In this document: one piece after another, positions 41,489 through 49,320 of the stretch
How positions within the stretch are numbered: position 1 is the first letter of the stretch
Layout: every line of letters starts with the position of its first letter
Source: Streptomyces exfoliatus
GTDB taxonomy: Bacteria; Actinomycetota; Actinomycetes; Streptomycetales; Streptomycetaceae
Length of the DNA: 64,000 nucleotides
Direction: 5' to 3'
Assembly: GCF_000725545.1 (NCBI RefSeq)
Contig: NZ_JNZP01000002.1
Location: forward strand, 248,001 to 312,000
Program-made: the position numbers and the translations under genes
The notes under the pieces: generated by a model
Databases searched by the model: none
What the model was told of the DNA's origin: nothing
What the model saw: only the letters and a program-made list of their open reading frames with translations

Positions 41489-41522
41489 GGAGGGGACGGG
41501 CCGGTCTCGGCCCGCCCCCTCC
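41489..41522 (+). terminator. Hairpin after the membrane-anchored protein gene
   Basis: GGAGGGGACGGGCC (41489-41502) and GGCCCGCCCCCTCC (41509-41522) pair with a single mismatch around a 6-base loop, 7 bases after the stop codon. The downstream gene has its own promoter. Confidence 0.65.
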
Positions 41523-41568
41523 GCCACCGCCTCTTCCGGCCGCGTGATCAGACCGTCCGGATATCGGT

Positions 41569-41598
41569 TTGGCATCCGGGCGGGCCGACAGGGATAGT
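41569..41598 (+). promoter_or_regulatory. Promoter of a leaderless MFS transporter gene
   Basis: TTGGCA (41569-41574) and GATAGT (41593-41598) are spaced 18 bases apart, and the GTG start codon begins 6 bases after the -10 box. There is no Shine-Dalgarno sequence. This fits a leaderless mRNA, common in Streptomyces. Confidence 0.5.
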
Positions 41599-41604
41599 CC
41601 CGGG

Positions 41605-42957
41605 GTGACCAGACCCGCCGCCGCCCTCCGCACCCCGCTCGGTTCCCGCCGCCCCGACTGGGCCGGACGCAACTACGTCCTCCTCACCGCCGCCACGGTC
41701 GTGACCAACCTCGGCACGCACGGCGCCCTGATCGCCACGACCTGGGCCGTGTTCGAGGCCGGGGGCGACGCGGGCGACGTCGGGCTCGTGGCCATGGCGC
41801 GCTTCCTGCCGCTCGTGCTCTTCCTGCTGATCGGCGGCGCCCTGGCCGACCGGGTGCCCCGGCACCGGGTGATGGTCGCCGCCAACACGCTCAACTGCGT
41901 CTCGCAGGCCGTGTTCGCCGCCCTCGTCCTCGCCGGAGAGCCCCGCATCTGGCAGATGATGGTGCTCACCGCGCTCTGCGGCACCGGCCAGGCCTTCTTC
42001 AACCCGGCGGCCGAGGGCATGCTGATGGCCAGCGTCAGCGGCGAGCAGGCGAGCCGCGCCTTCGCCGTCTACCGGATGGCCATGCACGGCGCGACCATCG
42101 GCGGCGCCGCCCTCGGCGGCGCTCTGGTGGCCTTCGTCGGGCCGGGCTGGGTGCTCCTGATCGACGCGGTCGCCTTCGCCGTCGCGGGAGGGATGCGCGC
42201 CTTCCTCGACGTCAGCGGTATCCCCGAACGCGGCCCCGGCGGCGGCCTGTTCGCCGATCTGCGGGAGGGCTGGCACGAATTCGTCGGCCGGCCCTGGCTG
42301 TGGTCGATCGTCGCCCAGTTCTCCGTTGTGGTGGGCCTGATCGGCGCGGTCGAGTCGGTGTACGGACCGCTGGTCGCCCGCGCCGAGCTGGGAGGCGCGC
42401 GCCCCTGGGGCATCGCGCTCGCCGCGTACGGCGTGGGAACGCTCGCGGGCGCCGTCCTGATGACCCGGTGGAAACCGCGCCGGATGCTGTTCGTCGGCAC
42501 CCTGTTCGTGTTCCCGATCGCGCTGCCGTCGGCCGCGCTCGCCGTCCCCCTCGACGCCGTGGGGCTCACGGCCGCGATGTTCGTGAGCGGCGTGGCCATC
42601 GAGGTCTTCGGCGTCTCCTGGATGACGGCCATGCACCAGGAGATCCCGGAGGAGAAGCTGTCCCGGGTCTCGGCCTACGACTGGTTCGGCTCGACGGCCC
42701 TGCTGCCGCTGACGACGGCGCTCGCGGGCCCCACGGAGAGCGCGTTCGGCCGGAGCGAGGCGCTGTGGGGCGCGGCGGCGCTCATGGTGCTCGTCACCGC
42801 CCTCGTCCTGCTGGTGCCGGACGTACGGAATCTGACCCGGCGTGCGCACACGAAGGAGATCGCGGGCGGCGCTGACCCGGCGCCCGTACCGGCGCCGGCG
42901 ACCGCGGCCGGCCCGGCCTCAGCCGATGCCGAAGGCGCCGTCCGGCGGAACGGGTGA
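41605..42957 (+). CDS. MFS transporter (DHA3/multidrug-exporter type)
   Basis: 450 residues with about 12 hydrophobic segments. The MFS motif A-like loop is GGALADRVPRHRVMVAANTL (near 80) and the mid-chain loop between segments 6 and 7 is short. The closest form is the MFS_3/DHA3 branch of antibiotic or macrolide efflux proteins. GTG at 41605 gives a natural N-terminus (MTRPAAALRTPLG). A leaderless promoter precedes it. The C-terminal tail overlaps the convergent spermidine-synthase-like gene by 39 bases. Substrate unknown. Confidence 0.9.
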   Translation: MTRPAAALRTPLGSRRPDWAGRNYVLLTAATVVTNLGTHGALIATTWAVFEAGGDAGDVGLVAMARFLPLVLFLLIGGALADRVPRHRVMVAANTLNCVSQAVFAALVLAGEPRIWQMMVLTALCGTGQAFFNPAAEGMLMASVSGEQASRAFAVYRMAMHGATIGGAALGGALVAFVGPGWVLLIDAVAFAVAGGMRAFLDVSGIPERGPGGGLFADLREGWHEFVGRPWLWSIVAQFSVVVGLIGAVESVYGPLVARAELGGARPWGIALAAYGVGTLAGAVLMTRWKPRRMLFVGTLFVFPIALPSAALAVPLDAVGLTAAMFVSGVAIEVFGVSWMTAMHQEIPEEKLSRVSAYDWFGSTALLPLTTALAGPTESAFGRSEALWGAAALMVLVTALVLLVPDVRNLTRRAHTKEIAGGADPAPVPAPATAAGPASADAEGAVRRNG

Positions 42958-43764
42958 GGGGACGGCCCCGGCGTCGAGGACCGGTTCCGCGTTCCCGGTG
43001 AACCGGTCGAGCGCCTCCCCGTGCTCCACGCGCGCGGGGAAGGCGTCCGCCGCGGCCCGTCGCGCGAGGTGGGCGGTGTCGATCTCACGGCCGGAGGCGA
43101 CCAGGACGGCGTTCCCGAAGCGGCGGCCGCGCAGTACGGGCGGTTCGGCGATCAGCGCCAGTTCGGGGAAGACGGTCGCGAGGGTGGCGAGCTGGGAGCG
43201 GAGGAAGGTGAAGGGTGCCCCGTCGGCCAGGTTGGCGGCGTAGATCCCGTCGGGCCGCAGAACGCGCCGGACCTCGCGCGCGTACTCCACGGAGGTGAGG
43301 TGGGCGGGCACGCGCGAGCCGCCGAAGACGTCGCCGACGACGAGATCGGCCGAGGCGTCGGGCGCCGCCTCCAGCCACCGCCGGGCGTCCGCGGCGTGCA
43401 CGGTGATCCCCGAGTCGTCGGGCAGCGGCAGGTGCTCCGTGACCAGGGCGAGCAGCCCGCGGTCCGCCTCGACCACGTCCTGGCGCGAGTCGGGCCGGGT
43501 GACGGCGACGTACCGGGGCAGGGAGAGCGCGCCGCCGCCCAGGTGCAGGACGTCCAGCGGTTCGCCGTCGTCGGCCGCGCCGTCGACGACGTGGGCGAGC
43601 CGGCGCGCGTACTCGAACTCCAGGTACGCCGGGTCGTCGAGGTCGACGTACGACTGGGGCGCGCCGTCGACCGTCAGGAGCCAGGCCCGCTCCCGGTCCA
43701 CGTCGGGCATGAGGCGCGCGGTGCCCTGGTCGACCTCGCGGAGGACGGGAATGTGCTCGTTCAC
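42919..43764 (-). CDS. Spermidine-synthase-like methyltransferase-fold protein
   Basis: 281 residues of the polyamine-synthase branch of Rossmann methyltransferase folds. The glycine-rich loop is DVLHLGGGALSLPRYVAVTR (near 75-95), the acidic residue is in QDVVEADRGLLALV, and ITVHAADARRWLEAAPDASA with DLVVGDVFGG forms the substrate side. True spermidine synthases have a similar YxDL core (YVDLDDPAYLEFEYARRL). Function is uncertain because actinobacterial homologues are often unlinked to polyamines. GTG at 43764 begins MNEHIPVLREV; ATG at 43791 is an alternative. It overlaps the convergent MFS gene by 39 bases. Confidence 0.88.
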   Translation of the reverse strand: MNEHIPVLREVDQGTARLMPDVDRERAWLLTVDGAPQSYVDLDDPAYLEFEYARRLAHVVDGAADDGEPLDVLHLGGGALSLPRYVAVTRPDSRQDVVEADRGLLALVTEHLPLPDDSGITVHAADARRWLEAAPDASADLVVGDVFGGSRVPAHLTSVEYAREVRRVLRPDGIYAANLADGAPFTFLRSQLATLATVFPELALIAEPPVLRGRRFGNAVLVASGREIDTAHLARRAAADAFPARVEHGEALDRFTGNAEPVLDAGAVPSPVPPDGAFGIG

Positions 43765-43800
43765 GTGCTCATTGTGCCGGGGCGGGGCCATGGAGCGGAC

Positions 43801-44532
43801 TCAGAGGTGCTTGAGGGCCTCACGGACGGAGAGCGGCGAGAGGCGGCCGGAGTTCGCGGCGACGAAGGCCCGTACCTCGGCGGGAGCTGTCCTGGCGTAC
43901 TCGCGCAGGGCCCAGCCGATGGCCTTGCGGAGGAAGAAGTCGGTGTCGGGAGCGCGGCGCAGGCAGTGGGCGAAGAGCCGGTCGGCGTCCGTGGCCTCCT
44001 TGAAGCGGAGCTGGTGGAGGAGCGCGGTGCGGGCCACCCACAGGTCCTCGTCCTCGATCCACCGGTCCATCTCGTCGCCGAGGGAGGGATCGGCCGCGAC
44101 GAGGGCGCCGACGACATGGGCGGCGAGGTGGTCGACGGTGTCCCACCACGGGACGGTGGTGACGAGCCGACGGGCGACGGGCAGGAAGCCGGAGGAGCAG
44201 CGCCTCACATGGCGGCGGAGGTAGTCGACGGCGAAGTAGTGGTACTCGCGCTCGGGCAGGTCGAAGCAGCGCAGGGCGATGGCGACGCAGTCGGCCTCGG
44301 TGGGGCGCGGCGTGCCGTCGAGGACGGTACGGGAGAGGGCGCGGCGCTCCGGGGCGCGCACGCCGAGGAAGGGGGCGACGCCCTTCATGTACGCGACCAT
44401 CTCCTGGGCGCGGAAGGGGTTCCCCGCGGCCGGGTAGATCGTGGTGAGCCGGTCGAGGACGGTGTCGGCGAGGGCGCCGGCGGGGAGGGAGCCCTGAACG
44501 GGGCCACCGGCCGGCCGTACGACGTCGTTCAA
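43801..44532 (-). CDS. DNA alkylation repair protein (AlkD-like HEAT-repeat fold)
   Basis: 243 residues. Nearly all-helical, with DNA-alkylation-repair (HEAT-like) features: YMKGVAPFLGVRAPERRALS, REYHYFAVDYLRRHVR, TVPWWDTVDHLAAHVVG, EDEDLWVARTALLHQLR and RKAIGWALREYARTAPAEVR. AlkD-type enzymes remove bulky or alkylated purines without base flipping; WWDTVD and the WALREYA region fit the catalytic Asp and aromatic platform. The start is TTG at 44532 because GGGAGG lies 5 bases upstream and the ATG candidates further out are not supported. Its upstream region holds the palindrome that also faces the TVP38 gene. Confidence 0.87.
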   Translation of the reverse strand: MNDVVRPAGGPVQGSLPAGALADTVLDRLTTIYPAAGNPFRAQEMVAYMKGVAPFLGVRAPERRALSRTVLDGTPRPTEADCVAIALRCFDLPEREYHYFAVDYLRRHVRRCSSGFLPVARRLVTTVPWWDTVDHLAAHVVGALVAADPSLGDEMDRWIEDEDLWVARTALLHQLRFKEATDADRLFAHCLRRAPDTDFFLRKAIGWALREYARTAPAEVRAFVAANSGRLSPLSVREALKHL

Positions 44533-44601
44533 GGAGCCCTCCCGATGCGGGGGGCTCCTGGATCCGGCCCCGGCGGACATGACGCACATTACGGCGATCA
44601 T

Positions 44602-44615
44602 ACGGACGCGTCCGT
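44602..44615. promoter_or_regulatory. Perfect 14-bp palindrome ACGGACGCGTCCGT
   Basis: This palindrome is 12 bases before the ATG of the TVP38-type gene and 70 bases upstream of the divergent AlkD-like start. It has the length of a TetR- or MarR-type operator, but no cognate regulator is adjacent. Confidence 0.45.
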
Positions 44616-44627
44616 TACTCTCCCCGA

Positions 44628-45392
44628 ATGCTCGCTCCCGCGCCCCGGCCGCCGGGCTCCCTCGCCTTCCGCTGCTCCCGGGCCCTGCTCGCGCCCCGCG
44701 CGCGGCTCTCGCTCCTCGCGCTCCTGCTGGCCACGGCGGCGGCCCTCGTACTCCTCTACGAGCCGCAGCGGCTGCTCTCGTCCGGCTGGCCGCCGCAGAC
44801 GGGCGGCGCCGGGGCGGTACTGCTCTTCGGTCTCGCGTACGGGGTGTGCACGGCGGCGTTCGTACCGCGGCCGGTGCTCAATCTGGCGGCGGGCGCGCTG
44901 TTCGGTTCCGCCGCCGGTCTGACGGCGGCGGTGGCGGGGACGGTCCTGGGAGCCGGGATCGCCTTCACCCTCGGCCGGTTCCTGGGGCAGGACGCGCTGC
45001 GGCCGCTGCTGCGGGGGCGCTGGCTGACGGCGGCGGACGGGCAGCTGAGCCGGCACGGGTTCCGTTCGATGCTGGCGATCCGGCTGTTCCCCGGGGTGCC
45101 GTTCGCCGCGGCCAACTACTGCGCCGCGGTCTCCCGGATGGGGTACGCGCCGTTCCTCCTGGCGACGGCGCTCGGCTCGGTGCCCAACACGGCGGCGTAC
45201 GTCGTGGCGGGCGCCCAGGCCGGTTCGCCGGGTTCGCCGGCCTTCCTCTTCTCGGCCGGGTTCATCGTCCTGTCGGGCCTGGCCGCGGCGGTGGTGGCCT
45301 GGCGCAAACGACACGGCCTGCGGGCCCCCGCTCCCGCCGTGGAGAACACACCGGACAGCACCCCGGAGCCGGAGCCGGTGGGCACCCCCTAG
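44628..45392 (+). CDS. TVP38/TMEM64-family (DedA superfamily) membrane protein
   Basis: 254 residues with about five hydrophobic segments and the VTT domain core: FVPRPVLNLAAGALFGSAAG, ALRPLLRGRWLTAADGQL and IRLFPGVPFAAANYCAAVSR. VTT proteins belong to the DedA superfamily, now tied to lipid scrambling or C55-phosphate transport. It lies 103 bases upstream of uppP on the same strand, suggesting a link to undecaprenyl phosphate recycling, though co-transcription is unproven. ATG 44628. Confidence 0.9.
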   Translation: MLAPAPRPPGSLAFRCSRALLAPRARLSLLALLLATAAALVLLYEPQRLLSSGWPPQTGGAGAVLLFGLAYGVCTAAFVPRPVLNLAAGALFGSAAGLTAAVAGTVLGAGIAFTLGRFLGQDALRPLLRGRWLTAADGQLSRHGFRSMLAIRLFPGVPFAAANYCAAVSRMGYAPFLLATALGSVPNTAAYVVAGAQAGSPGSPAFLFSAGFIVLSGLAAAVVAWRKRHGLRAPAPAVENTPDSTPEPEPVGTP

Positions 45393-45495
45393 GGCAGGTC
45401 CCGTGGGAGGCCTGAGCACGGGCCCGTCATCTTGGGACGGTACGCTGCGCACGATCTTCTGACCGCACACGTACATACGGGACGGCCCTAGCCCC

Positions 45496-46368
45496 ATGAG
45501 TTGGTTTGAATCGTTCATCCTCGGACTCGTCCAGGGGCTGACGGAGTTCCTTCCCATCTCCTCCAGCGCGCATCTCCGTCTCACGGCGGCGTTCGCCGGC
45601 TGGGAAGACCCGGGTGCGGCCTTCACCGCGATCACCCAGATCGGCACGGAGACCGCGGTCCTGATCTACTTCCGCAAGGACATCGCCCGGATCGTCTCGG
45701 CGTGGTTCCGTTCCCTCACCGACAAGTCGATGCGCTCCGACCACGACGCCCAGATGGGCTGGCTGGTGATCGTCGGCTCGATCCCGATCGGTGTCCTCGG
45801 CATCACGCTCAAGGACCAGATCGAGGGCCCGTTCCGCGACCTGCGGCTGATCGCCACGACCCTGATCGTGATGGGCATCGTCCTCGGCATCGCGGACCGG
45901 CTGGCCGCCCGCGACGAGATCGGCGGCCGTCACCGGTCGGTCCGCGTCCGCAAGACGCTCAAGGACCTCGGCGTGAAGGACGGCCTGATCTTCGGCGTCT
46001 GCCAGGCGATGGCCCTCATCCCGGGCGTCTCCCGCTCGGGCGCGACGATCTCCGGCGGTCTGCTCATGGGCTACACCCGCGAGGCGGCCGCGCGCTACTC
46101 CTTCCTCCTCGCCATCCCGGCCGTGCTCGCCTCTGGCGCGTACGAGCTGAAGGACGCGGGCGAGGGACACGTCTCCTGGGGTCCGACGATCTTCGCCACG
46201 ATCATCGCCTTCATCGTCGGCTACGCGGTGATCGCCTGGTTCATGAAGTTCATCACCACGAAGTCGTTCATGCCGTTCGTGATCTACCGCATCCTGCTCG
46301 GCATCCTGCTGTTCATCCTGGTCGGCACGGACGTACTGAGCCCCCACGCGGGCGAGTCCGGGCACTGA
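45496..46368 (+). CDS. uppP: Undecaprenyl-diphosphatase (bacitracin-resistance protein)
   Basis: 290 residues with about eight membrane segments. UppP dephosphorylates undecaprenyl pyrophosphate on the outer face, recycling the peptidoglycan lipid carrier and giving bacitracin tolerance. The conserved elements are visible: GLVQGLTEFLPISSSAHLRL (catalytic Glu/Ser region, about 10-29) and PGVSRSGATISGGLLMGYTR (near 176-195), both loops lining the active site. GACGG-type site precedes the ATG at 45496. A strong bidirectional terminator follows. The DedA-superfamily gene just upstream acts on the same lipid class. Confidence 0.96.
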   Translation: MSWFESFILGLVQGLTEFLPISSSAHLRLTAAFAGWEDPGAAFTAITQIGTETAVLIYFRKDIARIVSAWFRSLTDKSMRSDHDAQMGWLVIVGSIPIGVLGITLKDQIEGPFRDLRLIATTLIVMGIVLGIADRLAARDEIGGRHRSVRVRKTLKDLGVKDGLIFGVCQAMALIPGVSRSGATISGGLLMGYTREAAARYSFLLAIPAVLASGAYELKDAGEGHVSWGPTIFATIIAFIVGYAVIAWFMKFITTKSFMPFVIYRILLGILLFILVGTDVLSPHAGESGH

Positions 46369-46387
46369 CGCCCGCGCACGACGCATG

Positions 46388-46424
46388 ACGAAGGGCGGGC
46401 CGGAACCTCCGGCCCGCCCTTCGT
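46388..46424. terminator. Bidirectional terminator after uppP
   Basis: ACGAAGGGCGGGCCGG (46388-46403) and CCGGCCCGCCCTTCGT (46409-46424) are perfect 16-base arms with a 5-base loop. It sits between the convergent uppP and flavin-reductase genes, flanked by ends of both. Confidence 0.85.
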
Positions 46425-46432
46425 CGTGCGGG

Positions 46433-47026
46433 TCAGCCCTGGTAGGGCACGCGGGCGATCTCCTTGATGCCGCCCAGGGTGCCCCACTCGTTCTTGCCGA
46501 GCCGGGTCAGCGGTCGCATCAGCGCCATCTCGGGGTGGCCCTCGACCATGACGGACTCGTCGACGGCGGCGTGCACGACGCGGCCGAAGACGACCGTCGA
46601 GTCGCCGATCCGCAGCGTGCTGTGCAGCTCGCACTCGAGCGCCACCGGCGACTGCGCCACCCTCGGCGGCTTCACCCGCAGGCTCGGCTCGCGCTCGACG
46701 CCGCAGGCCTCGAACTCGCTCACCCCGCGCGGGAAGTCGGTCGCCGTGGCGTTGATCTGCTCGAAGAGGCCCTCGGGGGCGAGGTTGACCACGAACTCGC
46801 CCGTCTCCTCGACGTTCCGCAGCGAGTCCTTGCGTCCGACGGACGTGAACTGCACGACCGGGGGCGAGACCGAGGCGATGGTGAAGAAGGAGTGCGGGGC
46901 GAGGTTGTCCGTCCCGTCGGCCGACGACGTGGAGACCCAGGCGATCGGCCGGGGCACGACGGTGGCGGTGAGCAACCGGTAGAAGGAGGTGCGGTCGCTC
47001 AGTTCGGGATCGATGTTCACGCGCAT
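46433..47026 (-). CDS. Flavin-reductase-family (FMN-binding split-barrel) protein
   Basis: 197 residues of the flavin reductase-like domain. FMN contacts fit ATVVPRPIAWVSTSSADGTD, LAPHSFFTIASVSPPVVQFT and RKDSLRNVEETGEFVVNLA. These proteins reduce or bind flavin and commonly feed monooxygenases. ATG at 47026 (MRVNIDPELSDRTSFYRLL) is the natural start. It converges on uppP and diverges from the SnoaL-like gene. No monooxygenase is adjacent; the nearest lies at 50-51 kb, so a partner is not certain. Confidence 0.9.
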   Translation of the reverse strand: MRVNIDPELSDRTSFYRLLTATVVPRPIAWVSTSSADGTDNLAPHSFFTIASVSPPVVQFTSVGRKDSLRNVEETGEFVVNLAPEGLFEQINATATDFPRGVSEFEACGVEREPSLRVKPPRVAQSPVALECELHSTLRIGDSTVVFGRVVHAAVDESVMVEGHPEMALMRPLTRLGKNEWGTLGGIKEIARVPYQG

Positions 47027-47157
47027 GCCGGACAGTATGACCGCCTCGCCGGAACTCTCCGTGCGCACGCCTCTCGGCCGACTCCCCGGGTGCGCCCCCG
47101 AACTCCGCCCGCGCACACCCCTTGGCCCATGACCTGGCCTGCCCCGACACTGATCCG

Positions 47158-47604
47158 ATGACGCAGCGCGTGGACCTCGCGACCGTGATGGACCGACTCG
47201 CCGTCGACGACCTGATCACCGGGTACGCGGCGGCCGTGGACGACGCCGACTGGGCCGCCTACCTGGCCCTGTTCGCGCCGGAGGGCCGGGCCGACTACCG
47301 GGGCGCGGGCGGCGTCGAGGGCCCGGCGGCCGAAGTGGCCGACTGGCTCGCCGAGACGATGACGCTCTTCCCCGTACGCCAGCACCTCATCGTGAACCGG
47401 CGGGTCCTCTTCCGGGAGCGGGAGGGGTATCCGGAACCGGGCGACACGGCGGACGTACGCGCCGACTACGTCAACCCGATGCGGTTCGCCTCCGGCGAGG
47501 ACTTCGTCTGCGGGGGCCGGTACGCGTTCGCGGCCGTACGGACCGCCGAGGGCTGGCGGCTGCGGTCGGTCGTCGTCGACGAGCGGTGGCGGCGGCACCG
47601 GTGA
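47158..47604 (+). CDS. SnoaL-like/NTF2-fold protein
   Basis: 148 residues with the SnoaL-like cone fold: helices VMDRLAVDDLITGYAAAVDD and ADWAAYLALFAPEGRADYRG, then the strands and motifs QHLIVNRRVLFREREGY, YVNPMRFASGEDF and AEGWRLRSVVVDERWRR. Such domains catalyse cyclisation, isomerisation or dehydration, or are ligand-binding. The family cannot be subdivided further here. ATG 47158 (MTQRVDLATV) is preferred over an earlier ATG because it starts the family region. Confidence 0.85.
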   Translation: MTQRVDLATVMDRLAVDDLITGYAAAVDDADWAAYLALFAPEGRADYRGAGGVEGPAAEVADWLAETMTLFPVRQHLIVNRRVLFREREGYPEPGDTADVRADYVNPMRFASGEDFVCGGRYAFAAVRTAEGWRLRSVVVDERWRRHR

Positions 47605-47694
47605 GAAGGCGTACGGTCCCCGGCCCGGACGGCCCGCCGGGCCGCGCCGGGAGCCGACACGCCCGACACTGAAGGCGAGGGCGGGAGGCATGCC

Positions 47695-49320
47695 ATGCGG
47701 AGGGCGTTCGCGAGACGGGAGCGGCCCCGGGCCGAGGCCGGGGGCCCCGGCCAGGACCGGGGTGCGCCGCGGCGGCGCGGTGCCGTCCGTTCGCTGCTCG
47801 CCGTCTGCTGCGGGGCACTGCCCGCGCTGTCCTTCCCCGCACCCGGCCTGTGGTGGTGGGCGTATCTGGCGCTCGTCCCCTGGCTGCTCCTGCTCCGTAC
47901 GGCTCCGGGGGCGCGCCGCGCCGCTCTGGACGGCTGGCTGGGCGGCATCGGTTTCGTGCTCGCCGTGCATCACTGGCTGCTGCCCAGCCTGCATGTGTTC
48001 CTCCTGCCGGTGGCCGCGCTGCTCGGCCTGCTGTGGCTGCCCTGGGGGTGGCTCGTACGGTCGCTGCTCGGCGGTGCGCCGCCGTCAGCGGCCCGAGCCG
48101 GCGCGGCGCTCCTCGCCGTCCCCTCCGGCTGGCTCCTCATCGAGTCGGTCCGCTCCTGGGAGGGGCTCGGCGGCCCGTGGGGGCTGCTCGGGGCGAGCCA
48201 GTGGGAGGTTCCGGCGGCGCTGCGGCTCGCCTCGGTCGGCGGGGTCTGGCTGGTGACCCTGCTCGTGGTCGCGGCGAACACGGCCGTCGTCCTGCTGGTG
48301 GCGGGGCCGGGACTGCGTACCGTCGGTGTCGCCGGGATCGCGGCCTGCGCCCTCGTGGCGGGCACGGCGGCCTGGGGCGTCGGGGCACCGGACGAGCGCG
48401 GGACCGTGCGGGTGGCGCTCGTCCAGCCGGGGGTGTTCGGTGGGCCCGACGGGCCCCAGCGGCGCTTCGACACGGCCGAGCGGCTGACCCGCTCGCTCGC
48501 CGGGCAGCACCTCGACCTGGTGGTCTGGGGCGAGAGCGGCGTGGGCGTCGACCCTGCGGGCCGACCCGAACTCGCGGCCCGGCTCACCGCTCTGGCCCGA
48601 GCGGTCGACGCGCCGCTCCTGGTGAACGTGGACGCGCGCCGGACCGACCGCCCCGGCATCTACAAGAGCGCCGTCCTCGTCGGTCCGGCCGGGCTCACGG
48701 GTGACCGCTACGACAAGATGCGGCTCGTGCCGTTCGGCGAGTACATCCCCGCGCGCGACCTGCTCGGCTGGGTGACGTCCGTCGGCAAGGCGGCCCAGGA
48801 GGACCGGCGGCGGGGTACGGCGCCGGTCGTGATGACGCTGCCCGACAGCGGCCAGGACGGTGGCCGGGAGCCGCGGGTCGGGCCGCTGATCTGCTTCGAG
48901 TCCGCCTTCCCCGACATGAGCCGGCGCCTCGTCAGGGACGGTGCCGGGCTCCTGGTGGTGCAGTCGGCGACGAGCACCTTCCAGGAGAGCTGGGCGCCGG
49001 CCCAGCACGCGTCCCTCGCCGCGCTGCGGGCGGCGGAGACGGGCCGGCCTGTCGTGCACGCGACGCTCACCGGGGTCAGTGCGGCGTACGGCCCCGACGG
49101 GCGACGGATCGGGCCCGTCCTCGGCACGGACGCGAGCGCCGTCGCCGTCCGCGAGCTGCCGCTCTCCGCGACGACGACGGCCTATGTCCGCTGGGGCGAC
49201 TGGCCGCTGTACGCGGCGCTCGCCGTGGTGGGCCTGGTGTGCGCCGCCGAGGGCGCGGGAGCCCTCAGGAGGCCTGGGCCAGCGCCTCGCGGACCACGCG
49301 CTCGCACAGTTCGTGGGTGA
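47695..49320 (+). CDS. lnt: Apolipoprotein N-acyltransferase
   Basis: 541 residues. The N-terminus (about 1-230) is a membrane domain of about six segments preceded by a basic Arg-rich head. The C-terminal nitrilase-like domain (about 245-505) carries the catalytic triad: Glu in VWGESG (near 280), Lys in YDKMRLVPFGEY (near 341) and Cys in ICFESAF (near 400). Lnt N-acylates the lipid-modified cysteine of lipoproteins, consistent with at least two lipoproteins in this window. It overlaps the convergent Gfo/Idh gene by 56 bases. Some actinobacteria encode two Lnt paralogues; which one this is cannot be told. Confidence 0.93.
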   Translation: MRRAFARRERPRAEAGGPGQDRGAPRRRGAVRSLLAVCCGALPALSFPAPGLWWWAYLALVPWLLLLRTAPGARRAALDGWLGGIGFVLAVHHWLLPSLHVFLLPVAALLGLLWLPWGWLVRSLLGGAPPSAARAGAALLAVPSGWLLIESVRSWEGLGGPWGLLGASQWEVPAALRLASVGGVWLVTLLVVAANTAVVLLVAGPGLRTVGVAGIAACALVAGTAAWGVGAPDERGTVRVALVQPGVFGGPDGPQRRFDTAERLTRSLAGQHLDLVVWGESGVGVDPAGRPELAARLTALARAVDAPLLVNVDARRTDRPGIYKSAVLVGPAGLTGDRYDKMRLVPFGEYIPARDLLGWVTSVGKAAQEDRRRGTAPVVMTLPDSGQDGGREPRVGPLICFESAFPDMSRRLVRDGAGLLVVQSATSTFQESWAPAQHASLAALRAAETGRPVVHATLTGVSAAYGPDGRRIGPVLGTDASAVAVRELPLSATTTAYVRWGDWPLYAALAVVGLVCAAEGAGALRRPGPAPRGPRARTVRG

